This document shows positions 1 to 11,400 of a stretch of DNA of 34,805 bases, piece after piece. The position numbers were made by a program, and so were the translations under genes. The DNA comes from Xenorhabdus khoisanae. Its GTDB lineage: Bacteria; Pseudomonadota; Gammaproteobacteria; Enterobacterales; Enterobacteriaceae. Location of the stretch: the NCBI RefSeq assembly GCF_001037465.1, contig NZ_LFCV01000138.1, positions 1-34,805 on the forward strand. The letters run 5' to 3'. Below the pieces are notes generated by a model, which saw only the letters and a list, made by a program, of their open reading frames with translations, ran no database searches and was not told the origin of the DNA. How positions within the stretch are numbered: position 1 is the first letter of the stretch; each line of letters begins with the position of its first letter.

Positions 1-104
1 GCAAGAATAAATACCTATATAGAATAAAACCCCACCAGCAACAGAGGGTTGTTGATTAATTGTTACTGATAAATATTAATTTTTTTTGTGAAGGGGAATG
101 CTGA

Positions 105-314
105 AATATTGCAAGGGTAACTGTAGCCCTGCAATCTGAAACCGCAGAACAAGCCAAGCTCTGGATTCAGCAGCAAATGGATAAGCCGACAACGTTTTTA
201 AAGGAAAACCCACATCAGATTACATTGCTCCGTTTAACGACTAAAAACATTATTCACTCTCTAAATTTAAATCAAATATTAATGCTAAATGGGAAAAATA
301 CAGCAGGGACTTAG
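105..314 (+). pseudogene. Orphan open frame, possible gene remnant
   Basis: An uninterrupted frame of about 69 codons runs from just after a TGA at 102-104 to a TAG at 312-314. It has no ATG near its start and no ribosome binding site. The predicted peptide contains ETAEQAKLWIQQQMDKP and then a Leu/Asn-rich tail, which looks more protein-like than the surrounding AT-rich DNA. I do not recognise the family. It could be the 3' end of a decayed gene displaced by arrival of the synthetase, or a chance frame. Confidence 0.3.
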
Positions 315-389
315 TGCTCATACCAGTAGATATAATTAATAGATCTATTTCTATTTAGTTATGTAATTCAGCGTCGATTAATAAAAAAT

Positions 390-430
390 GGAATAACTTC
401 TTCCGGTTTATCAAATAAACCATTTATTCC
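390..430 (+). promoter_or_regulatory. Nested hairpin in NRPS leader
   Basis: GGTTTAT (405-411) and ATAAACC (415-421) form a perfect 7-bp stem with a CAA loop. An outer 7-bp stem GGAATAA (390-396) with TTATTCC (424-430) encloses it. TTCCGG at 401-406 can also pair with CCGGAA at 436-441, which overlaps the inner stem, so alternative folds are possible. There is no U-tract directly after the stem, so it does not look like a simple terminator. Function is unknown. Confidence 0.45.
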
Positions 431-450
431 TCTGTCCGGAAATTATTGTC

Positions 451-465
451 ACCCCATTTTGGGGT
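451..465 (+). promoter_or_regulatory. Small hairpin in NRPS leader
   Basis: ACCCCA (451-456) and TGGGGT (460-465) form a perfect 6-bp stem with a TTT loop. It follows the larger nested hairpin and lies about 180 nt before the synthetase start. It could stabilise or attenuate the leader transcript; nothing in the sequence decides between these. Confidence 0.35.
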
Positions 466-643
466 ATGCAGTTATTAGCCGGTCTATGACATCCAGCGCC
501 TGAGAGAAAATATTGCCTGAGTATCTTTCGATGCTCGATAGGCCCTTTGTTATTTCTCCGAAACGTAAAAGAAAAACATTTGTGATGGTTGCTGGAAATA
601 ACCGTTTTCAAATATCCAATAGATTCGTTGAGGTAGTAAGCAG

Positions 644-2473
644 ATGAAAGATAGTATTACCGGCAAGGAAAATCCCCTTAGAGTAGGGTTGCTGGAAACA
701 TGGAACGCCACGGAAACCCCATATCCTGACCATATAGGTATTCATCAGTTGTTTGAACAACAGGCAGAGAAAACCCCAACTGCCACCGCGTTAATCGATG
801 AGACCCAGACCCTGAGCTATGCGGAACTGAACGCCCGAGCCAACTTGCTGGCTTGTCAACTGATTGAACAGGGGATTTGCCCGGGTGACCATGTAGCGAT
901 TCTGCTAGAACGCTCAATTGAACTGGTGGTGGCTCAATTAGCTATCCTTAAGGCTGGTGCGGTTTATGTCCCTGTCGATCCCAACGTACCGGATGAACGG
1001 AAAAACTGGCTGATAAACGATAGTGCCGCCAAATTACTGCTGACGGATATGCAGACGGAGATCCCGGCTGAATGGGGTATCCCGCGGTTCCGTTTTACCG
1101 GCGAGACAGAACCGATCCGGGCAGAAGAACATCGCAATCCTGATTTATTGGGAGCCAGTACAGCGCCGGCGTATATCATGTACACCTCCGGTTCGACAGG
1201 TATCCCAAAAGGGGTTATCGTGCCCCATCGTGCTGTCGTCCGGTTAGTTATCAATAATGGCTATGCTGACATTGAACCCAGTGACCGGATTGCTTTCGCC
1301 GCGAATCCGGCTTTCGATGCCAGCACCTTTGAAGTCTGGGCGCCGTTGCTCAACGGTGCTGCGCTGGTGGTTATTGATCATACCACGTTGCTGACACCGC
1401 AGGATTTTGTCCGGGCGTTACAGGCGCATCGTATTACGGTCCTGTGGATGAGTGTCGGGCTGTTTAACCGGCTGGCGGAGGCGCTATCCCCAGTGCTGCC
1501 TCAACTTAACATGCTGCTGGTCGGGGGAGATGTCCTCGATCCGCATATCATTGCTCAAGTGCTGCGTAAAAACCCACCCAAAAAGTTATTGAACGCCTAC
1601 GGTCCGAGTGAGGGAACCACGTTTACCACGACTTACCACATTCACGGATTAACATCGGATACGACTTCTATTCCTATTGGTCGGCCTATTGCCAACACCC
1701 GGATTTATTTGCTGGATACTGATGGTCAGCCGGTGCCATTGGGGATGACCGGTGAGATTTATATCGGGGGTGACGGCGTGGCCTGCGGTTATCTTAACCA
1801 ACCTGAACTGACCGCTGAACGCTTTCTCACCGATCCATTTAGCGATAAACCGAATGCGCGTATGTACCGGAGCGGAGATTTGGCCCGCTATCTGCCGGAC
1901 GGTAATCTGGAATTTCTGGGCCGTAACGACCAGCAGGTAAAAATCCGCGGTTTCCGGATTGAACCGGAGGAAATTGAGGCTCGACTGGTGGAATATCCGG
2001 CGATACGTGAAGCGGTGGTGCTGGCGTTAGGGGAGGGACAGGATAAACAACTGGTTGCCTATGTACTGACCCAAGAGAATGACGGATTGGCCGCTCGCCT
2101 GCGTGAACACCTGAGTGAACGGTTGCCGGATTATATGGTACCGGTGGCTTTTGTGCGTCTGGATGAATTCCCATTGACGCCGAATGGTAAATTGGATCGC
2201 CGGGCGTTGCCGGCACCGAGGGAGGACGCCTTCGCCCGTCAGGTTTATGAAGCGCCGCTAGGAGAGAAAGAGATTGTGCTGGCGACCCTTTGGCGCGAAT
2301 TACTGAGTATTGAGCAAATTAGCCGACATGACAGTTTCTTTGCGCTGGGCGGCCACTCTTTGCTCGGCGTACGGATGATTGAACGCCTGCACAGTCTGGG
2401 ATTGACACTGGCCGCCCGTAACCTGTTCCAGTGCCCGACGCTGTCAGAACTGGCCCGGACACTGGAACAACAT
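644..2473 (+). other. NRPS module 1: A-T, valine-like loading module
   Basis: The adenylation core begins at LLETWNATETPY (about residue 16); the A3 motif is at 180 and the A10 lysine is in NGKLDRRALP near 514-523. Pocket residues aligned to the GrsA positions read D-A-F-W-L-G-A-T-F, close to the classic valine code D-A-F-W-I-G-G-T-F. The A8 region reads RGFRIEPEEIE, with Glu where the other modules have Gly. The T domain serine is Ser572 in LGGHSLL. There is no N-terminal C domain. Confidence 0.85.
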
Positions 2474-5400
2474 CAGGCCGTCGTGGTGCCGCCGAATGTC
2501 ATTACTCCAGCAACTACCGTGCTGACACCGGCAATGTTGCCGCTGATTGATCTGACCCAGTCTGAGATTGATCACATTGTTGAACAAGTGCCGGGTGGGA
2601 TCGCTAATATTCAGGATATCTATGCGCTGTCACCGTTGCAGGACGGTATCTTGTTCCATCATCTGCTGGCGAAGGAAGGTGACCCCTATCTGCTGGCCTA
2701 TCCGATGATTTTTGCTGACCGTGCGCTGCTGGATCGCTATCTGGCGGCAGTGCAACAGGTGGTTAATCGCCATGATATCCTGCGAACCGCATTTATCTGG
2801 CAGGGATTATCTGCACCGGCGCAGGTGGTTTGTCGTCAAGCGCCTTTATCGATCACTGAACTGACTTTGGATCCGGCTGACGGGCCAGCGGGTGAGCAAT
2901 TGGCTCACCGTTTTGACCCACGCCAGTATCGTTTTGATCTGAGTCAGGCCCCATTGTTGCGTTTTGTAGTAGCACAAGAAGCCGTGGCGCAGGAAACTGA
3001 TGGCCGCTGGCATGTGCTGCAATTACAGCATCACCTGATTGGCGACCATACGACAATGGAAGTGATGCACCGCGAAGTACAGGCCTGTCTTGCCGGACAG
3101 AATGACAACCTGCCTGTACCGATGCCTTTCCGCAATCTGGTGGCGCAGGCCCGGTTGAATGTCAATCAGGCAGAGCATACCCGTTTCTTTACCGACATGC
3201 TGGCTGACGTGGATGAGCCAACATTGCCGTTTGGCCTGACCGAGGTGCATCGTGATGGTTCGCAGGTCACACAATCGCACCGGATGTTATCACCGGAGTT
3301 AAACAACCGCCTTCGTCAGCAGGCAAAACGTCTGGGTGTCAGTGTGGCAACATTGTGTCATCTGGCCTGGGCGCAGGTGCTGTCACGGGCCAGCGGGCAG
3401 AATAAAGTGGTGTTTGGTACTGTGCTGTTCGGGCGCATGGCGGCGGGGGAAGGGGTTGACAGCGGCATGGGGCTGTTTATCAATACCTTGCCGCTGCGAC
3501 TGGATATGGATGATACACCGGTGCAGGACAGTGTTCGGCTGGCACAGTCCCGGCTGGCCGGCTTGCTGGATTATGAGCATACTTCACTGGCGCAGGCCCA
3601 ACGTTGCAGTGGGGTAGCGGGTGGCACGCCACTGTTTAGTGCCCTGTTGAACTACCGGCATAATGAGCAGCCGCTGATCCCACATCAGGTTGTACCGGGT
3701 ATCGAATTCCTGGGTGAACAGGAGCGGACTAACTATCCGTTGGTGCTGTCGGTAGAGGACGGGGGTTCTACTCTGGGGCTGACTGCGCAGGTAGTACAGC
3801 CGTTTGAGCCGGATCGGGTATGTGGTTATATGCAGCAGGCGCTGACCAGTCTGGCAGAAGCGCTGGAGCAGGCACCAGAAACACCGGTACGGGATCTGAA
3901 TATTTTACCTGAAACGGAACGTGCGTTATTGCTGGAAACCTGGAACGCGACGGAAACACCGTATCCTGAGCAGTTATGTATTCATCAGTTGTTTGAACAG
4001 CAGGCAGAGAAAACGCCGGTTGCTACCGCGCTGATAGCGGGAGATCAAACCCTCAGTTATACGGAGCTGAATATCCGTGCTAACCGGCTGGCTCGTCAGT
4101 TAATTGAGCAAGGGGTTTATCCGGGTGAGCATGTTGCGATCTTGTTAGAGCGATCCATTGAGCTGGTCGTGGCTCAGTTAGCTATTCTCAAGGCGGGTGC
4201 TGTTTATGTTCCGATTGATCCTGGCGTACCGGACGAGCGGAAGAACTGGTTGATAAAAGATTGTTCAGCTAAATTGCTGCTCACCGATATGCGGGCTGAT
4301 ATTCCGGCTGATCTTCTGGCTATTCCGTTATTTCGTCTCTCTGGCGAGATGAGCACCATCAGGGAAGAAGATCGCCTCAATCCTGACTTACCCGCTTCCA
4401 GTACCGGATCAGCGTATATCATGTATACCTCTGGCTCTACCGGTACACCAAAAGGCGTGGTAGTGCCTCATCGTGCGGTGGTTCGGTTGGTTATCAATAA
4501 TGGTTATGCTGAAACCGGACAGGATGACCGAATTGCCTTTACCGCTAATCCGGCTTTCGACGCGAGTACCTTCGAAGTCTGGACCCCTTTGCTCAACGGT
4601 GGCGCGCTGGTGGTCATCGACCACACTACCTTGTTGACCCCACAGGCGTTTGTACAGGCTTTACAGGTTCATCGGATTACGGTTTTGTGGCTGACGGTTG
4701 GGTTGTTTAACCGACTGGCAGCGGAGTTGTCTCCGGTTCTCCCACAGATCAATATCTTGATTGTCGGAGGGGATGTGCTTAATCCGCATGTGATCGCTCA
4801 GGTCCTGCGTAATAGCCCGCCTCAGCAGTTATTGAATGGCTATGGGCCGAGTGAGGGAACGACGTTTACCACGACATACCGTATCACTGAAATGCCGGTA
4901 GGGACGACAAAGCTTCCCATTGGTCGGCCAATCGCTAACACACGCCTCTATTTGTTGAACGCTTATGGCGAACCCGTGCCACTGGGGGCGATCGGTGAAA
5001 TTTATATTGGTGGAGACGGTGTGGCCTGTGGTTATCTTAATCGCCCTGAACTCACCGCTGAACGCTTCCTGCTTGATCCTTTTAGTGATCAGCCGGATGC
5101 GCGCATGTACCGAACCGGAGATTTGGCCCGCTATCTGCCGGATGGCAATCTGGAATTCTTTGGCCGTAATGATCAGCAGGTCAAAATCCGTGGTTTTCGG
5201 ATTGAGCCGGGGGAAATTGAAACTCGGTTGAAGGAGTACCCTGCGGTACGTGGGGCTGCGGTGCTGGTGCTGGGTGACGGGCAGGACAAACGGCTGGTCG
5301 CCTATATAGTAGCGCAAGCAGATGATGGATTAATCAACAACCTGCGTGCCCACTTAAGCGCAATCTTGCCTGATTATATGGTGCCGGCGGCTTTTGTACG

Positions 5401-8400
5401 TCTGGATGAATTCCCGTTGACGCCGAATGGTAAACTGGATCGTCGGGCATTGCCGGTGCCGGGAGAGGAAAACTTAGCCCGTCAGGTCTATGAAGTGCCG
5501 CAAGGGAAAACTGAAATGGCCTTGGCGGCTATCTGGCGCGAGTTGTTGGATGTTGAGCAAATCAGTCGGTATGACAATTTCTTTGCTCTGGGTGGTCATT
5601 CGTTGTTGGCGATGCGGGTGATGAACCGTGTCGCGGCTTTAGGTGCCGAACTGCCGCTGACCACATTGTTTAAAGCGCCTGCTTTGCTGGCCTTTGCTAA
5701 GGTGGTTGATGAGCATCTCAATGAACAGAATGGGGCATTGCCCGTCATCACACCGACACCTCATGACGGAGCACTACCCCTGTCATTTGCGCAACAGCGT
5801 CTGTGGTTCCTGGCGCAGTTTGAGGGGGTTAGTGATACCTATCATATTCCGTTGGCACTGCGTTTACGGGGCCAGCTTGATATTCATGCCTGGCAGCAGG
5901 CGCTGAATCACCTGTTTGCCCGCCATGAAGCATTACGTTCCGTTTTTATCACAGTCAATGAGCAGCCTCAGGTTGAACTCCTGCTGGCGGACTTTGGTCT
6001 GCCGATGAAAAAATACGATCTGCGTAAAGCTCCGGAGGTGGATGAGCGGCTTAAGCGTTTGTGCGAGCAGGAAGCTAAAATGCCGTTTAATCTTGCCTGC
6101 GGTCCCTTAATTCGTTCTGTTCTGATACAACTGACTGACGATGAGTATATCTTCCTGCTGACCCAACACCATATTGTGTCCGATGGCTGGTCTTTAGGGA
6201 TATTGAAATCAGAACTGAATGCATTTTATTCGGCCTGTCTAAACCAACAGCCTGATCCGTTGCCGCCGTTGGTGATCCAATACCCTGATTATGCTGCATG
6301 GCAGCGTCAGTGGCTGTCGGCAGAGAGGGTTCAGATTCAATCCGATTATTGGCGAATGGCGTTGGCTGACGCGCCAGTCTTGCTGGATTTGCCAACTGAT
6401 CGACCACGTCCGCCTGAACAGCTGTTTGCCGGGAACCTGTGGCCTATCAATCTGGACGCAGAGTTAACGGCATCCCTTAAGCGTCTGAGTGAACAACAGG
6501 GGGTCACGTTATTTATGACCTTGCTATCAGCCTGGTCAATAGTCTTGTCTCGTTTATCCGGTCAGGATGATTTGGTTATCGGTACACCCAGTGCTGGTCG
6601 CAGCCGTCAGGAAGTGGAATCCTTGATTGGTTTCTTTGTTAATACTTTGGCGTTGCGTATCGACTTATCGGGTGAACCTAATGTGACGGAGTTGCTGGCG
6701 CGTGTGCGGCAAACCGCGCTGGCGGCACAGGAGCATCAAGATTTACCGTTTGAACAAGTGGTAGAAATTGTACAACCACCGCGTAGGCTGGCGCATACCC
6801 CGTTGTTTCAGGTGATGTTTGCCTGGCAGAGCAATGAGATTGTGGAATGGAGATTGCCGGGGCTGACAATTTCACCGGTCGATCAAGCCTTTGATGTCGT
6901 TAAGTTTGATCTGGAACTTAACTTGTTTGAAGAGGAAGACCGGATTGTCGGTTATCTCGGTTATTCAACCGCCCTGTTTGATCAATCGACAATCGAACGA
7001 CATGTTGGATATTTGCACACAATACTGCAAGCGATGGTCGCTGACATTCAGCAGCCGGTCGGGGAAATGAATATTCTGGCACCAGTAGAGCGCCAGTTGT
7101 TGCTGGAAACCTGGAATGCCACAGAAACCCCATATCCTGACCATGCCTGTATTCATCAGTTGTTTGAACAACAGGTAGAGAAAACACCAGGCGCTACCGC
7201 GCTGATAGCGGGAGATCAAACCCTCAGTTATACGGAGCTGAATATCCGTGCTAACCGGCTGGCTCGTCAGTTAATTGAGCGTGGAATTTATCCGGGTGAG
7301 CATGTTGCGATCTTGTTAGAGCGTTCCATTGAGTTGGTCGTGGCTCAGTTAGCTATTCTCAAGGCGGGTGCTGTTTATGTTCCGATTGACCCTGGTGTAC
7401 CGGACGAACGGAAGAATTGGTTGATAAAAGATTGTTCAGCTAAATTGCTACTCACCGATATGTGGGCTGATATTCCGGCTGGTCTTCTGGCTGTTCCGTT
7501 ATTGCGTTTCTCTGGTGAGATAAGCCCCACCAGGGAAGAAGATTACTTCAATCCTGACTTACCCGCTTCCAGTACCGGATCTGCGTATATCATGTATACC
7601 TCTGGCTCTACTGGCACACCAAAAGGAGTGGTAGTACCTCACCGTGCGGTGGTTCGGTTGGTTATCAATAATGGTTATGCTGAAACCGGACAGGATGACC
7701 GGGTTGCCTTTACTGCTAACCCGGCTTTCGACGCGAGTACTTTCGAAGTCTGGACGCCTTTGCTCAACGGTGGTGCGCTGGTGATCATTGACCACGCTAC
7801 TTTGTTGACACCTCAGGCGTTTATACCGGTTTTACAGACTCATCGGATTACTGTCCTATGGCTGACGGTTGGGTTGTTTAACCGATTAGCAGCGGAGTTG
7901 TCTCCGGTTCTTCCACAGATCAATATCTTGATTGTCGGAGGGGATGTGCTTAATCCGCATGTGGTTGCTCAGGTCCTGCGTAATAGCCCGCCTCAGCAGT
8001 TACTGAATGGCTATGGGCCGAGTGAGGGAACGACTTTTACCACGACATACCGTATCACTGAGTTGCCAGTAGGGACGAAACAGCTTCCCATTGGCCGGCC
8101 AATCGCTAACACACGCCTCTATTTGTTGAACGCTTATGGTCAGCCTGTGCCACTGGGGGCGACCGGTGAGATTTATATCGGTGGAGACGGCATTGCCTGT
8201 GGTTATCTTAATCGCCCTGAACTCACTGCTGAACGCTTCCTGGTTGATCCCTTTAGTGACCAACCGGATGCGCGCATGTATCGAACCGGCGATTTGGCCC
8301 GCTATCTGCCGGACGGCAATCTGGAATTTCTGGGCCGTAACGACCAGCAGGTGAAAATCCGTGGTTTTCGGATTGAACTGGGGGAAATCGAGGCGCGCCT

Positions 8401-11400
8401 GATCGAATACCCGGCGGTGAGTGAAGCGTTGGTACTGGCGTCGGGTGATGGTCAGGATAAGCGCTTAGTTGCCTATGTGGTGACAGATAATATAGTGGCA
8501 AAAGCGGATAACGGGCTGGCCGCCAGTCTGCGTGAATATCTGAGTGATATTTTACCGGATTATATGGTTCCGGCAGCTTTTGTACGTCTGGATGAATTCC
8601 CATTGACACCAAATGGTAAATTGGATCGCAGAGCGTTGCCGGAGCCCGATCAACATGCTTTTGCCCGCCAGGTTTACGAAGCGCCGCAAGGGGAAATTGA
8701 GAACCTGCTCGCTACTATCTGGAGTGAATTACTGGAGATTGAGCAGATTAGCCGGCACGACAGCTTTTTTGCCCTGGGGGGCCACTCGCTGTTGGCAGTA
8801 AGGATGATTGAGCGTTTACGGAGTATGGGGTTAGGCATCTCAGTACAAGCGTTATTCCAGCATCCGACATTGAATGTGCTGGCTCAGTCTTTGTCTCAGC
8901 ATTGTGAGATCAAGGTGCCTGATAACGGTATTACACCGGATACGTCTGTGTTAACACCGGAGATGTTGCCGCTGATTGACCTCACTCAGGATGAAATTGA
9001 CTGTATTGTTGATCAGATACCGGGTGGGCTGGCTAACATTCAGGATATCTATGCTCTGTCACCGTTACAGGATGGCATTTTATTCCACCATCTGCTGGCA
9101 AATGAAGGCGATCCTTATCTTCTGTTAACCCAACAGGCTTTTGCGGATCGGTCTTTGCTGGATCGTTATCTGGCCGCGGTTCAACAGGTGGTTGATCGCC
9201 ATGATATCCTGCGGACCGCTTTTATCTGGGAGGGATTATCAGCTCCGGCTCAGGTGGTTTGTCGTCAGGTTCCCTTATTCATCACAGAACTGACTCTCAA
9301 TCCGGCTGACGGATCGATCAGTGACCAACTGGCCCAACGCTTTGATCCGTGCCAGCATCGTATTGACCTGAGTCAGGCACCATTGTTGCGCTTTGTTATT
9401 GCTCAGGATACTGATGGACGCTGGATCCTGCTGCAACTGTTACATCACCTGATTGGTGACCATACCACGCTGGAAGTGATGAACAGCGAAGTGCAGGCGT
9501 ATCTCACCGGACAGGGAGACAGCTTGTCTGCGCCAGTACCTTTTCGTACTTTGGTCGCTCAGGTTCAATTGGGAATCAGTCAGGAAGAACATACCCGTTT
9601 CTTTACCGATATGCTGGCGGTGGTGGATGAGCCAACGCTGCCATTCGGATTGACGGAAGTACACCATGACGGCTCGCAGGTGGCGGAATCGCACAGAATG
9701 CTGACGCCTGAATTGAATAACCGTCTGCGTAATCAGGCCCGGCGTTTGGGCGTCAGTGTGGCGGTATTGTGTCATGTGGCCTGGGCACAGGTGTTGTCGC
9801 GTACCAGTGATCAGAAGCAAGTGGTGTTTGGCACGGTGCTGTTTGGGCGTATGCAGGCTGGCGAAGGCGCTGACAATGGCATGGGGCTGTTTATTAATAC
9901 TCTGCCGTTACGGTTAGATATAGATGAAACCCCGGTGCGGGAGAGTGTACAGGCCGCCCATAGCCGATTGGCAGGGTTATTAGCGCATGAACATGCATCA
10001 CTGGCGCTGGCTCAACGTTGCAGTGGGGTAGCCAGTGGGACACCGCTGTTCAATGCACTGTTGAATTACCGGCATAATACCCAGCCGGTCACGCCGGATG
10101 AAATCATCAGCGGAATTGAATTCCTTGGCGCACAGGAACAGACCAACTACCCGTTTGTGTTGTCGGTAGAGGATGGGGGTTCCGATTTGGGGCTGACGGC
10201 TCAGGTAGTACAACCCTTTGATCCGGAAAGGATATGCGGTTACATGCAGCAGGCTTTGGAGAGCCTGGCAGAGGCACTTGAACGGGCGCCGGAAACGCCG
10301 GTACAGATGTTGGAAATCCTGCCGGAAACTGAGCGTACATTGTTGCTGAAAACCTGGAATGCGACTGAAACAACCTATCCTGACCAACTGTGCATTCATC
10401 ACCTGTTTGAACAACAGGTGGAGAATGCCCCGGACGCCACAGCGCTGGTCTATGAAAACCAATCCATTAGCTATGCGGAATTGAATATCCGTGCTAACCG
10501 ACTGGCGCATCAGCTTATCGCGCTGGGTGTCGTGCCGGATCAACGGGTAGCGATTTGCGTGGCAAGTTCACCGGCGCGGATAGTGGGGCTGTTGGCAATA
10601 TTGAAAGCGGGTGGTGCCTACGTGCCGCTGGACCCCGCTTATCCGGGTGAGCGTCTGATTCATATTTTGACCGATGCTGCACCGACTATTTTGTTGGCAG
10701 ATAATACCGGACGTTCAGTATTAAATGAGCAAATACTTTCGCAGCATGTTGTTCTTGATCCGAGTTCATCGCCTGATCAGCCGGACACCGCTCAACCAGA
10801 TAATAATCCACACGTTGCTGAGTTGACCTCCGGTCATCTGGCTTATGTGATTTACACCTCCGGCTCGACGGGTACGCCGAAAGGCGTGATGGTGGAACAT
10901 GGCGGGCTGGTCAACCTTATTCAGGATAAAATCGCCCAGTTCGCCGTTCATTCCCATAGCCGGATGTTGCAATTCGCTTCATTTGGTTTTGATGCCAGTG
11001 TCTGGGAAATCATGATGGCATTAGGCAGTGGTGCCAGTCTGGTTATTCCTGACAATGCTATTCGTCAGGAGCCGGGATGTCTCTGGCATTATCTGGAAGA
11101 ACAATCGGTGACGCACGCTTGTTTGACACCTGCGCTGCTGCGGGATGGTGCGGATTTACCGGCAATAACGATCAAACCAACATTAATACTGGGCGGTGAG
11201 GCCCCTAGTGTGGCCTTGCTTCAGGCACTGAGTGGCCGGGCAACGGTATTCAATGCCTATGGCCCGACAGAAATCACCGTTTGCGCCACCGCCTGGCGTT
11301 GTCCATCAGACTATCAGGGCGGGTTCATTCCTATTGGACGTCCGACGGCCAACACCCGGATTTATCTGCTGAATGCCCTCAGCCAGCCAGTGCCTTTGGG

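Larger units (their letters stand above)
1..643. other. AT-rich non-coding region upstream of the NRPS
   Basis: No convincing complete gene is visible. An orphan open frame without a start codon and two hairpins (listed separately) lie here. A possible -10 hexamer TATAAT sits at 331-336, but no good -35 box is spaced correctly upstream, so promoter placement is uncertain. If it is used, the synthetase mRNA would have a leader of about 300 nt. A minus-strand open frame at 411-611 has no family resemblance and covers the hairpins; it is not annotated as a gene. Confidence 0.6.

Noticed and set aside
411-611. 66-codon minus-strand frame upstream of the NRPS
   Set aside because: No family resemblance and it covers the two leader hairpins; composition explains it.
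3336-3617. 93-codon plus-strand frame inside the NRPS
   Set aside because: Out-of-frame shadow within the condensation domain; the in-frame protein carries the known motifs.
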